DNA from: Flavipsychrobacter sp.
GTDB taxonomy: Bacteria > Bacteroidota > Bacteroidia > Chitinophagales > Chitinophagaceae
Assembly (NCBI GenBank): GCA_016786565.1
Contig: JAEUVY010000102.1
Location: 1-64,000 of the forward strand
Length of the DNA: 64,000 nucleotides
Direction of reading: 5' to 3'
Both the position numbers and the translations under genes were made by a program. Below, piece after piece: positions 1-7,915 of this stretch. The number at the start of each line of letters is the position of its first letter. Positions within the stretch are counted from its first letter, which is position 1. The notes under the pieces were generated by a model. It had not been told where the DNA came from. It saw only the letters and a program-made list of their open reading frames with translations, and made no database searches.

Positions 1-598
1 GGTAACAAGTGGACACATAAAAATAGGTGCGTGCGAGATCACCCTTGAAAGAATCGATAGGCTCAAAGCATGTGCCGGATGGGGCACCCGGATAAGAGTT
101 GTTACCCAACTTACTTCCGTTCATAAATGTTTGGGAGGGCGAAGTCACCCTTCCATATGGGTTATCACCACGTTGATTGTTCACCCAATAATCTGATGGA
201 TAGACATGAAAAAGGTCGGTCTTACCAGGAGTATTATCTGGCCCGGAAAACGAAAATTTACTTTGTGGCCAGGTATGCTCTCTGTTGTAGCAAGAGTGTT
301 CGGCGGAGGGTGAGCTACCGCTGCACTGATCTGCGGTGTATGTGTACTCATAAGGCGGGGTGCCTCCGGGAATGTCTGAATATATGTCCCATATCTTACC
401 GTTCGGTTTGCGATCGGTTGTGTTGTAGGCGGTCCATACCTGCGCATATGTGAGTTCAGTATGCGGGCGAACAATTGTGGCCAGTGCGGCACGCAGTGCC
501 TGCCCAGTGAGGCCTGCGGCAGGGTCGTAATAACCGGCAGGCTGTGCGATACCTGTAAAAGACAGGCACGTTAGGAAAAGTCCAAAAAGTTTCTTCAT
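1..598 (-). CDS. Secreted endonuclease I family nuclease (3' end outside window)
   Basis: The frame reads from an ATG at 598 on the minus strand to the window edge, 199 residues without a stop. Residues 1-18 form a signal peptide ending at a Gln after Ala. The hallmark of the endonuclease I family (His-Me finger, non-specific DNA/RNA cleavage), NREHTWPQS, lies at residues 105-113, followed by TDLFHVYPSD at 127-136 and a GDLAR segment at 186-190. Family knowledge says the motif His and the downstream Asn/Glu bind the catalytic metal. Members are periplasmic or secreted, and many Bacteroidota versions end in a T9SS sorting domain, which would lie off the window. It runs in tandem with a second secreted nuclease (653-1693) on the same strand, which suggests joint degradation of extracellular nucleic acid. 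Confidence 0.9.
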   Translation of the reverse strand, partial: MKKLFGLFLTCLSFTGIAQPAGYYDPAAGLTGQALRAALATIVRPHTELTYAQVWTAYNTTDRKPNGKIWDIYSDIPGGTPPYEYTYTADQCSGSSPSAEHSCYNREHTWPQSKFSFSGPDNTPGKTDLFHVYPSDYWVNNQRGDNPYGRVTSPSQTFMNGSKLGNNSYPGAPSGTCFEPIDSFKGDLARTYFYVSTCY

Positions 599-652
599 AA
601 ACAGATCAAAGATACTGATATCCGTCAAACAGCACGGCGACCACAGACGTAA

Positions 653-1693
653 TTACTTGCTGATGAAGTACATAAGCACCGGAAAGTGATCGCTATAGCC
701 GTTGTCCCACACCTGGGCAATGGTAAACGAACGGTGCGGCCGCCCCCTGTCTTTACCAATTTTATTCACCAGCATATCGTCGTTGAAGATCTCTGCATTG
801 TAGAATTTCCACTTGTCGTTGCGGTTATTCACCAATGCCCCGCTTATCATGATCTGGTCTATCAGGTGCCACTCATCGCGGTAACACTCCGTCCCCAGTC
901 CCTTTTTGTGCATATTGATCCACGGGTTGTAGATATCCGTCTGCTTCAGTTTGGCCGTACTGCTTCTGGCTTCCAGCACAGCTGTTATAGCATCAGCGTC
1001 GGGGTTGTCGTTCAGGTCGCCCATCAGCAGTATCTTGGCATCAGGGTTCATTTTTTGCACCGAATCTATGATACGCTTGTTCACAGCTGCTGCCAACCTG
1101 CGTCCGGGTGCCGATGCAGCCTCACCGCCGCTCTTTGACGGCCAGTGGTTTACCAGCACATGCACTGTGTCGCCGGCCAATATGCCACATACATACAACA
1201 CATCACGCGTAGGGCGTTTTTGCCCCAGGGTCTCCAGCGGCACCCGAACAGGCTTGGCTGAAAGGATAGAAAAGTACTTGGGGTTATACAACATTGCCGT
1301 GCTGATCCCCCTTTCGTCTGCAGTTGGGAACCAGACGTATTTGTAGTGCCTACCTGCTAATTCGGGCTGGGTCACCAGTGTTTGCAGCACCTGATCGTTC
1401 TCCACCTCCACAAGGCCAACAATTGCAGCCCCCTCGGGCGTTACCGATGTACCCATCTTCTGAATGACGGTGGCGATATTGTGCGCTTTCTGACGGTAAA
1501 CCTCATCGGTATATCCGTATGCCCCCTTGGGTGTAAAATCCTCATCCTTCTTTGCTGTGTCGTCATCGGTATCAAAGAAGTTCTCGCAGTTATAGCTGCC
1601 TACCGCAATTACCCTGTATTTTGTCTTTTCCTGCGCAAAAGATGTGACCACAAAACCCAACGAAAACAGCGCAAACAGCAATTTCTTAACCAC
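653..1693 (-). CDS. Secreted endonuclease/exonuclease/phosphatase (DNase I-like) family protein
   Basis: This is an EEP-fold phosphodiesterase. The expected blocks are in order: GLVEVEN (metal-binding Glu), NHWPSK, GDLND and the C-terminal SDHFPV with the catalytic His. The hydrophobic stretch beginning KKLLFALFSLGFVV and ending SFAQ is a signal peptide, so the protein is exported. I prefer a GTG start at 1693: a TAATTTCG -7-like box lies 20 nt upstream (plus 1714-1721) and the signal peptide then begins at the N-terminus. An in-frame ATG at 1762 would add 23 residues in front of it. Substrate could be nucleic acid or another phosphodiester. The neighbouring endonuclease I, receptor and nucleoside transporter favour nucleic acid (inference). 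Confidence 0.88.
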   Translation of the reverse strand: MVKKLLFALFSLGFVVTSFAQEKTKYRVIAVGSYNCENFFDTDDDTAKKDEDFTPKGAYGYTDEVYRQKAHNIATVIQKMGTSVTPEGAAIVGLVEVENDQVLQTLVTQPELAGRHYKYVWFPTADERGISTAMLYNPKYFSILSAKPVRVPLETLGQKRPTRDVLYVCGILAGDTVHVLVNHWPSKSGGEAASAPGRRLAAAVNKRIIDSVQKMNPDAKILLMGDLNDNPDADAITAVLEARSSTAKLKQTDIYNPWINMHKKGLGTECYRDEWHLIDQIMISGALVNNRNDKWKFYNAEIFNDDMLVNKIGKDRGRPHRSFTIAQVWDNGYSDHFPVLMYFISK

Positions 1694-1788
1694 GTTTCTG
1701 ATATTTTTTACAGCGAAATTACGCAGGTAATCCCTATAAAAAGAATCCTTGCCGCACGGCATAACAATTACTTAATCACTTTTCATCA

Positions 1789-1815
1789 TTGGTTAAAAGG
1801 CGTTTCGTAAGTTTG
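1789..1815 (+). promoter_or_regulatory. Bacteroidota-type promoter of the receptor gene
   Basis: TTGG at 1789-1792 and a perfect TAnnTTTG box (TAAGTTTG, 1808-1815) lie 19 nt before the ATG at 1835, inside the divergent intergenic region. The TTG-to-TA gap of 16 nt is a little shorter than the usual spacing. Confidence 0.55.
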
Positions 1816-1834
1816 CAGCCTGAAATCAACATAC

Positions 1835-4657
1835 ATGCTTCATTCTTCTACAGCCGGCCTGCGGTTGTTGACATTTTCCTTACTATTTCTTGCAGGAAAA
1901 GACACATTTGCACAGAGCGGCACAGGTATTGTGAAAGGACGCGTGATCAACAGCGTCACCGGTAAACCCTTCACGGAATTGCAGGTAAATATTCCGGAAG
2001 CAAAAAAATCAACGACGACTTCTGCGGGCGGATACTTCTCAATAGCAGATGTACCCACCGGGCAGCAAATGGTGATCATTTCCGGTTTCAACATCAAGAA
2101 CGATACCATTGTTACGAAGGTTTTGCCGGGAAATGACGACCTCGGAACCATTTTCCTGACCCCGGCCGACAAAAGCGCCGACGACAACGGAGAGATACCG
2201 ACCATTGTGCTCGACGACAATACCACTCAAGACGATGAGAACACAGGTATGGATGCCGGCAGTTCGGGTGCATTCTACGCGTCTAACGGCGACGAATTCC
2301 TGCGAATAGCGATCTTTACGTTTGGTCCTTACAGGTTCCGTCCGCGCGGTTATGGAAACACCGACATCCAGTTCAATGGGTTCCCGCTCCAGAACCTGCA
2401 GACCGGTTTCGCGCCGTTTGCACAGCTGGGCGGCCTGAATGATGTGCTGCGCGACAGGGTGATCACTTACGGACTGAGGCCGGGTGAGTATTCATTCGGT
2501 TCGGTCAACGGATCTACTTATATCAACGCTACTGCTGCAGACCAGCGCAGGGGTGGCAATGTTTCTTATTACAACAGTAACCGCAGCTACCGCAACCGTG
2601 TAATGGCTACCTACAACAGCGGATTGATGAAAAACGGATGGGCTTATTCGCTGTCCGCATCACGCCGCTGGGCCGATGAAGGCTACATTCCGGGTACCTA
2701 CTACGATGGCAAATCGTTTTACGGAGCCGTTAGCAAGGTCTATAAGAAACAACAGTTCAACCTTACCGGCCTTGCAGCACCTACCTATCGCGGACTGGCC
2801 GCCACCGAGATACAGGAAGCCTTCGACCTGGCAGGAAGCCACTATTATAACGAGAACTGGGGCTATCAGAACGGTAAAAAACGCAATGCACGATCTGACA
2901 GTTCGTTCCAGCCAATTATTGTGGCCAGTCATACCTACCGCCCATCAGATAAAACCAGATGGACAACGTCACTCGGTTACAAATACGGCAAATACAAACG
3001 TTCGGGTCTCGACTTTTACAATGCGGCCAATCCGTCACCTACCTACTATCGCAATCTGCCTTCTTATGCAATTCAGGGAGGACTTACGCCTCGTCAGTCA
3101 TTGTACGACATTACGAAAGCGGAATATGAGGCTAATCCGGATCTGCTGCAGATACAGTGGGACGATCTGTACATGAGCAACTACATGAACACGGCAACTG
3201 TTACAAACGTGAACGGCGTTGCCGGCAACAATGTAACCGGCAAACAGTCTATGTATGTTATTGGTAATAGGGTAGATGATATGCGTACGCTGTCTTTCAA
3301 CTCCATCATCACTCATGCCCTTAACGAGAAACTGACTGTAGATGGTGGCGTGAATGCCATATCGCAGTATGACGAATACTACAAAGAACTGGCAGACCTG
3401 ATGGGCGGTGAGTTCTTCGTAAACTACTACCAGTTCGCCTCTCAGGCGGTAGTAAATGACCCCAACAATAGCCAGAACAACCTGAACAACCCGAACGCGA
3501 TCATCAAAACGGGCGACAGATATAGCTACGACTACATTTTGCGCACGCTGAAGACAAATGCATGGGGCCAGTTGCTGTATTCATACAACAGAATAGACCT
3601 CTTTGCTGCAGCAGCGGCAGGCAATACCTCTTTCAGCCGCGAGGGTCTGTACCGCAATGGTCTGTTCCCCAACAATTCATTCGGGCGTACGGCTGACCAG
3701 ACATTCTTTACCTACAAAGCGAAGGCCGGTGCTACTTTCCGCATAGACAACCACCACACTGTATTTGCCTATGGAGGGTACATAACAGACGCACCTACAG
3801 CCAACAATACTTACATAGCACCGGGCACCCGCGACTTTGTTATCAGCAATCCGCAGGTAAGCAAGACACAGACCATAGAAGGTGGCTACAACTTCAAAGC
3901 CAAGGGCATGAACTTCAGGCTCACAGGTTATGCCACAGAGGTAAATGACCTCACACTCATCAAAAGGTTCTGGAACGACGACCCCGATATCCAGTCTTTC
4001 GTGAACTATGTGATGCAGAACGTTAGCACACGCTCGGTGGGTGTAGAAATGCTTGCATCTGTCAAGATCATCAGCGACCTTACTGCTACGGCGGGTATAG
4101 CGGTGGGCGAGTCTTACTACAACAACCGTCCCACCATCTCCATTTACCAGGATAACATCCCGAGCATGGTGCCTGTGACACACACCGTCTACATCAAGGA
4201 CTACTACCTGGGCGTAGGGCCGCAGTCGGTATACAGTATGGCGTTCAGGTATAGCCCGCGTGGCTATTGGGCCAATCTGAGCTTCAATTATATGGACCGC
4301 AACTACGTGGAGATAAACCCCGAGCGCCGCACCGAACTGGCTGTTGACCTCGTGGACCCTACGAGCCAGAAATGGACCGACATCCTCAGCCAGGAGAAAC
4401 TACCTTCGGCATTTGTGGTAAACGTGGCCGGCGGCAAAACATTTGATATCAGCAAGTACTTCAAACCGTTCGACCGCAGAACACAACTAGTTCTGAGTGC
4501 CAACATAGGAAACCTGCTCAACAATCAGAACATCAAGTCTATTGGGTACGAGCAGCTCCGCTACGACCTTGGCAACCAGAATCCAAACAAATTCCCTAAT
4601 AAATACGGATACGCCTACGGCCTTAACTACGGCATCTCTGCAGCCATCCGATTCTAA
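1835..4657 (+). CDS. TonB-dependent outer-membrane receptor with carboxypeptidase-like N-domain
   Basis: A 940-residue protein. A signal peptide ends near residue 27 (FAQ). A carboxypeptidase-D regulatory-like beta-sandwich follows (about residues 30-105, with GIVKGRVINSVTGKPF), then a plug-like region (GFPLQNLQTG) and a long beta-barrel rich in Tyr/Asn ending in an aromatic Phe (AAIRF). Such receptors bind a substrate at the surface and import it with TonB energy. No SusD-type partner follows; instead a DUF5689 lipoprotein starts 29 nt downstream. Together with the two divergent secreted nucleases and the nucleoside transporter this suggests uptake of nucleic-acid fragments (inference). It could also be a receptor for another ligand. 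Confidence 0.9.
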   Translation: MLHSSTAGLRLLTFSLLFLAGKDTFAQSGTGIVKGRVINSVTGKPFTELQVNIPEAKKSTTTSAGGYFSIADVPTGQQMVIISGFNIKNDTIVTKVLPGNDDLGTIFLTPADKSADDNGEIPTIVLDDNTTQDDENTGMDAGSSGAFYASNGDEFLRIAIFTFGPYRFRPRGYGNTDIQFNGFPLQNLQTGFAPFAQLGGLNDVLRDRVITYGLRPGEYSFGSVNGSTYINATAADQRRGGNVSYYNSNRSYRNRVMATYNSGLMKNGWAYSLSASRRWADEGYIPGTYYDGKSFYGAVSKVYKKQQFNLTGLAAPTYRGLAATEIQEAFDLAGSHYYNENWGYQNGKKRNARSDSSFQPIIVASHTYRPSDKTRWTTSLGYKYGKYKRSGLDFYNAANPSPTYYRNLPSYAIQGGLTPRQSLYDITKAEYEANPDLLQIQWDDLYMSNYMNTATVTNVNGVAGNNVTGKQSMYVIGNRVDDMRTLSFNSIITHALNEKLTVDGGVNAISQYDEYYKELADLMGGEFFVNYYQFASQAVVNDPNNSQNNLNNPNAIIKTGDRYSYDYILRTLKTNAWGQLLYSYNRIDLFAAAAAGNTSFSREGLYRNGLFPNNSFGRTADQTFFTYKAKAGATFRIDNHHTVFAYGGYITDAPTANNTYIAPGTRDFVISNPQVSKTQTIEGGYNFKAKGMNFRLTGYATEVNDLTLIKRFWNDDPDIQSFVNYVMQNVSTRSVGVEMLASVKIISDLTATAGIAVGESYYNNRPTISIYQDNIPSMVPVTHTVYIKDYYLGVGPQSVYSMAFRYSPRGYWANLSFNYMDRNYVEINPERRTELAVDLVDPTSQKWTDILSQEKLPSAFVVNVAGGKTFDISKYFKPFDRRTQLVLSANIGNLLNNQNIKSIGYEQLRYDLGNQNPNKFPNKYGYAYGLNYGISAAIRF

Positions 4658-4686
4658 AATAAAACGAAAAACAACAAGCAAACTAT

Positions 4687-5499
4687 ATGAAATTCCTTAG
4701 TCTCTCCGGCTTATTGCTCGCCAGCATCCTGCTGCTGAACTCTTGTCTGAAAAAACAATTTGACGCGCCACCTGATTCCAGCAGTCTGGACCCCAAACTG
4801 ACGGTGAACTGTGATCTGAACACCCTTTCAAATATGGGCATGATGATGACAGCCGGTAAAACGCGCGTGATGGGCGACACTACGATCTACGGCATAGTTG
4901 TGGGTGATGATAAAGCAGGAAATATATACAAAAAAATATTTATACAGGATTCTACCGGAGGAATGCAATTGATACTTGACAAAACGTACCTGTATGGAGA
5001 CTATCCTGTTGGCAGGAAGATATACGTTAAGCTGAAGGGCCTACTTTTGATGAACTACAAAGGCACACCTGAGATTGTATTCTCAATGAACAGTGATGGC
5101 AGCACTAATGGTATACCATCATCACTTCTCGGCACATACGTTGTAAAAGGCAACTATCCTAACACTATTACACCGCCGCAACTAACGTTGTTTGACATTA
5201 TCAGCAATCCGGGAAAATATGTGAACACACTTGTGACGATCAAAGACATGCAATTTGAGACAGGATCTAATAATGTAGTGTACTCAGACCCAAACACAAG
5301 TACGAACAGGGCGCTCATCAACTGCGCAAAGACGGGGCGTATAACAATGTACAATAGTAGCTACTCAAATTTCCAGCCGGCAATTACTCCCAACGGCAAC
5401 GGCACCATAAACGGGATCATAACCTTATATGGCAGCACACCACAGCTGACACTCCGCGATACAAGTGATGTCCATTTCACAAATCCGCGTTGCCCCTAA
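4687..5499 (+). CDS. DUF5689-domain surface lipoprotein
   Basis: 270 residues. The signal peptide ends in a lipobox (LLLNSCLKK, Cys at residue 20), so it is lipid-anchored. The body matches the DUF5689 pattern known from Bacteroidota: a -GIVVGDDKAGNIYKKIFIQD- strand pair followed by GGMQLIL and a second half with LVTIKDMQFE, resembling paired OB-like beta-barrels. The family has no proven function. It is usually coded beside TonB-dependent receptors and secreted nucleases, as here, where it plausibly plays the substrate-binding role that SusD plays in polysaccharide loci (inference). The gap to the receptor is 29 nt, so they are probably one transcript, and a strong terminator follows at 5524. 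Confidence 0.82.
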   Translation: MKFLSLSGLLLASILLLNSCLKKQFDAPPDSSSLDPKLTVNCDLNTLSNMGMMMTAGKTRVMGDTTIYGIVVGDDKAGNIYKKIFIQDSTGGMQLILDKTYLYGDYPVGRKIYVKLKGLLLMNYKGTPEIVFSMNSDGSTNGIPSSLLGTYVVKGNYPNTITPPQLTLFDIISNPGKYVNTLVTIKDMQFETGSNNVVYSDPNTSTNRALINCAKTGRITMYNSSYSNFQPAITPNGNGTINGIITLYGSTPQLTLRDTSDVHFTNPRCP

Positions 5500-5523
5500 A
5501 GTTTTTTAAACATCAATTTGTAC

Positions 5524-5553
5524 AATGCCGGGATTCTCCCGGCATTCTTTTTT
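5524..5553 (+). terminator. Rho-independent terminator
   Basis: A perfect 10-bp stem (AATGCCGGGA / TCCCGGCATT) with a 3-nt loop is followed by C and TTTTTT. It ends the receptor-lipoprotein transcript. Confidence 0.9.
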
Positions 5554-5602
5554 GCTAACATTTTAGTAATAAAATGCCTTATACTTTCCGCGCAGATTGC
5601 TG

Positions 5603-5610
5603 TAGTTTTG
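5603..5610 (+). promoter_or_regulatory. -7 promoter box (TAGTTTTG)
   Basis: Perfect TAnnTTTG, 16 nt before the ATG at 5627 and downstream of the preceding terminator. The upstream element is weak (only TTTC near 5585). Confidence 0.6.
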
Positions 5611-5626
5611 CCTTAAATATTAAAAA

Positions 5627-6667
5627 ATGAAAAGAATAGCTTTACTTTTTGCTACGTCTATCCTTGCGTTTGGTTCACAGGCGCAGACGTCTATTACATT
5701 AACGGGAACTTCCTACACACAGAATTTTGATGGTCTTGGTGTGGGCTTGCCAACAGGTTGGTCTGTTTGGACAGGTGCAACGCCAAGCAGCCTTGGTACT
5801 GTTCGTACATTAATAACCCAGGCAGGACTTCCATTCCAGATATCACCAGACACAAGCGCTTGCGCCGGCCTGGTGGTAGGTGGTGGTTTCAAAAACTATC
5901 CTTCTGCTGATGTTATCAATCCCGGGGTCAACTTTTGCGTTTCAGGAACTACTACAGTTTCAGGAACCTACTCTGACCGTGCACTCGGAGTAAGACAAGT
6001 AGGATACACCAATACTACTTTCCCGGCATCAGACTCAGGTGCTGCATTTGCCCTTCAGATCGCAAACACTTCCGGTATATCCAATATAAACGTTTCCTTT
6101 AAACTGCAGTCTCTTGACACTGCCAGCTCTCGTACCACTACCTGGAAACTGGATTACGGAATAGGAGCCACTCCATCTTCTTTCACTGCAATTGCCACAA
6201 CGGGCACAATGACCACCGGAGGCAAGACTTTCTCAAACAACACCATTACGGCAACTCTTCCTGCCGCTGTTGACAACCAATCATCTCCTGTATGGATCCG
6301 TGTTGCTGCGTTGAACTGGACCACAGGTTCAGGCACACGTGCCTCTACTGCAATAGACGACTTCACGCTTACGTACAGCAACACTACAGGGGTTAACGAT
6401 ATCGCTTCATTCAGCGGACTCCTGTTCAACGTTGTTGGTGAAGCCACATCAAGCAAGGTGACTTTCGCATATAACACGCAATCGAGCGGTAACTACACGC
6501 TCAGCATCTACGACCTTTCAGGACGAGTGATCAGCACTCAGAAGGTAAACGTAACTGCAGGCTATACACAACTTACAGTTTCCGATCTTAATCTTAGCTC
6601 AGGACTTTATGTAGCTAAAATGGGTAACGATGCTCAATCAGCTGTTGCCAAAATCATGGTAAACTAA
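5627..6667 (+). CDS. Secreted T9SS-sorted protein, paralogue 1 (function unknown)
   Basis: 346 residues with a signal peptide (to FGSQAQ, about residue 19) and a C-terminal type A T9SS sorting domain from about residue 260 (GNYTLSIYDLSGRVIS to AKIMVN). The middle opens with SYTQNFDGLGVGLPTGW and contains ALGVRQVG and SFKLQSLDT blocks, typical of jelly-roll/anchor-type beta-sandwiches. No catalytic motif is visible. It is a clear paralogue of the next gene (6779-7795), sharing block order and motifs such as GGFKNYPSA. The pair sits between the DUF5689 lipoprotein and the nucleoside transporter. A role in binding or processing the same substrate is possible but unproven. Confidence 0.8.
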   Translation: MKRIALLFATSILAFGSQAQTSITLTGTSYTQNFDGLGVGLPTGWSVWTGATPSSLGTVRTLITQAGLPFQISPDTSACAGLVVGGGFKNYPSADVINPGVNFCVSGTTTVSGTYSDRALGVRQVGYTNTTFPASDSGAAFALQIANTSGISNINVSFKLQSLDTASSRTTTWKLDYGIGATPSSFTAIATTGTMTTGGKTFSNNTITATLPAAVDNQSSPVWIRVAALNWTTGSGTRASTAIDDFTLTYSNTTGVNDIASFSGLLFNVVGEATSSKVTFAYNTQSSGNYTLSIYDLSGRVISTQKVNVTAGYTQLTVSDLNLSSGLYVAKMGNDAQSAVAKIMVN

Positions 6668-6687
6668 TCCGGGCATATCTGCCACAT

Positions 6688-6719
6688 AAAAAAGGTCTCC
6701 CTAAAAGGAGACCTTTTTT
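6688..6719 (+). terminator. Rho-independent terminator
   Basis: Stem GGTCTCC / GGAGACC, extended by A:T pairs on both sides, with a 6-nt loop and a TTTTTT tail, directly after the stop at 6667. Confidence 0.92.
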
Positions 6720-6751
6720 ATGTAAAATACTCCCAGGTACCCAACACATTG

Positions 6752-6759
6752 TATATTTG
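6752..6759 (+). promoter_or_regulatory. -7 promoter box (TATATTTG)
   Basis: Perfect TAnnTTTG, 19 nt upstream of the ATG at 6779 and just downstream of the preceding terminator, so paralogue 2 probably has its own transcript. Confidence 0.6.
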
Positions 6760-6778
6760 CAAACAATAATTAACTGAT

Positions 6779-7795
6779 ATGAAGAAACTATTACTCGCGG
6801 CTGCATTTGCAGCAACTTCTCTGGCAGCCGATGCCCAATTAACGCTTTCGGGTACAAGCTATTACCAGAACTTTAATAGCCTTGGCAGTGGTCTGCCTAC
6901 AGGATGGGCAGTAGCCGATACAGCCCGTACTAACTACCTGGGGGACATTCTGCCCGGCAGTGCGTTTGTCTCTGCTGCAACCAGCGGCACCTGGGGCAGC
7001 ACCACTAACAGTGCAAGGGGAGGCTTCAAAAACTACCCTTCTGCTAACGTCATCACTATGGGTGCTGACTCACTCACACAGGTAGGCACTACAGATCGTG
7101 CGCTCGGTGTACGTCAGGTAAACAACTCAGCCGCGACCCTGCCTAACAGCGACCCGGGTGCTGCATTCATCCTGCAGATAGCCAATACAACCGGCTTCAA
7201 AAACTTTACAGCATCATTCAAACTTCAGTCACTTGACACAGCTGCACCACGTGTCACTACATGGCGTGTTGACTATGGTCTCGGCGCTACACCAACCACT
7301 TTTACTGCAGCTACAGCAACTACCAGTGGCAGCCTCACAACAGGCGGTCATGGATTCAAGAACGACAGCGTCAGCATCAACTTCGACACCGTACTGAACA
7401 ACAAATCACAGAACGTGTGGATCAGGGTCGTTGCGGTTGACACATCTACGGGTTCGGGCGCAAGGGCAGTATCCTGCATCGATGATTTCCGTCTGAACTG
7501 GGCGCCTATCACCACAACCGGCATCAACGAAGTTGCAGGTACAGGCAGCGCATTGCGTGTAATGGGCACAGCAACAGCCAATAATGTGAACCTCTCGTAT
7601 GCTGCCCCTGAGGCCGGCGACTACAAGCTGGTAGTAGCAGACCTGAATGGCAGGGTGGTTTATTCAGCCGGCTTCCCGCTGACTACGGGCGACCACTCGC
7701 TGCCACTGAGAGGATTGAACCTGGCACAGGGCATGTACTTAGCCAATATCTCGAACGGAAATACTACTGCGACAACAAAAATTGTGGTGCAATAA
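6779..7795 (+). CDS. Secreted T9SS-sorted protein, paralogue 2 (function unknown)
   Basis: 338 residues, with a signal peptide ending around ADAQ (residue 19) and a C-terminal T9SS type A sorting domain (GDYKLVVADLNGRVVYS to TKIVVQ). The core repeats the layout of 5627-6667: YYQNFNSLGSGLPTGW, GGFKNYPSANV, ALGVRQV, SFKLQSLDTA and a CIDDFRLNW strand before the sorting domain. The pair therefore arose by tandem duplication. Each copy has its own promoter box and terminator, so they can be expressed separately. No enzyme motif was seen. They could be adhesin-like or substrate-binding proteins. Confidence 0.8.
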   Translation: MKKLLLAAAFAATSLAADAQLTLSGTSYYQNFNSLGSGLPTGWAVADTARTNYLGDILPGSAFVSAATSGTWGSTTNSARGGFKNYPSANVITMGADSLTQVGTTDRALGVRQVNNSAATLPNSDPGAAFILQIANTTGFKNFTASFKLQSLDTAAPRVTTWRVDYGLGATPTTFTAATATTSGSLTTGGHGFKNDSVSINFDTVLNNKSQNVWIRVVAVDTSTGSGARAVSCIDDFRLNWAPITTTGINEVAGTGSALRVMGTATANNVNLSYAAPEAGDYKLVVADLNGRVVYSAGFPLTTGDHSLPLRGLNLAQGMYLANISNGNTTATTKIVVQ

Positions 7796-7819
7796 CAACC
7801 GTTTTTATTGATAACTCAT

Positions 7820-7854
7820 GTAAACAGGCTGCAATCGCAGCCTGTTTACTTTTG
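7820..7854 (+). terminator. Terminator hairpin overlapping a -7 promoter box
   Basis: A perfect 13-bp stem (GTAAACAGGCTGC / GCAGCCTGTTTAC, 7820-7832 and 7837-7849) with loop AATC is followed by TTTT. The last bases of the 3' arm plus the T-run form TACTTTTG (7847-7854), a perfect TAnnTTTG box that could start the transporter transcript 60 nt further on. Confidence 0.85.
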
Positions 7855-7915
7855 TAGGTATGGGTACATTTTTGGCAACATTCCATATATTGCCCAGAAT
7901 TTCAATGATCTTATA

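Noticed and set aside
1835..5499. SusC/SusD-type polysaccharide locus
   Set aside because: No SusD homologue or carbohydrate-active enzyme is present; the partner is a DUF5689 lipoprotein and the neighbours are nucleases.
7808..7915. N-terminal extension of the nucleoside transporter
   Set aside because: It runs through a perfect terminator hairpin and adds 36 residues before the first membrane helix.
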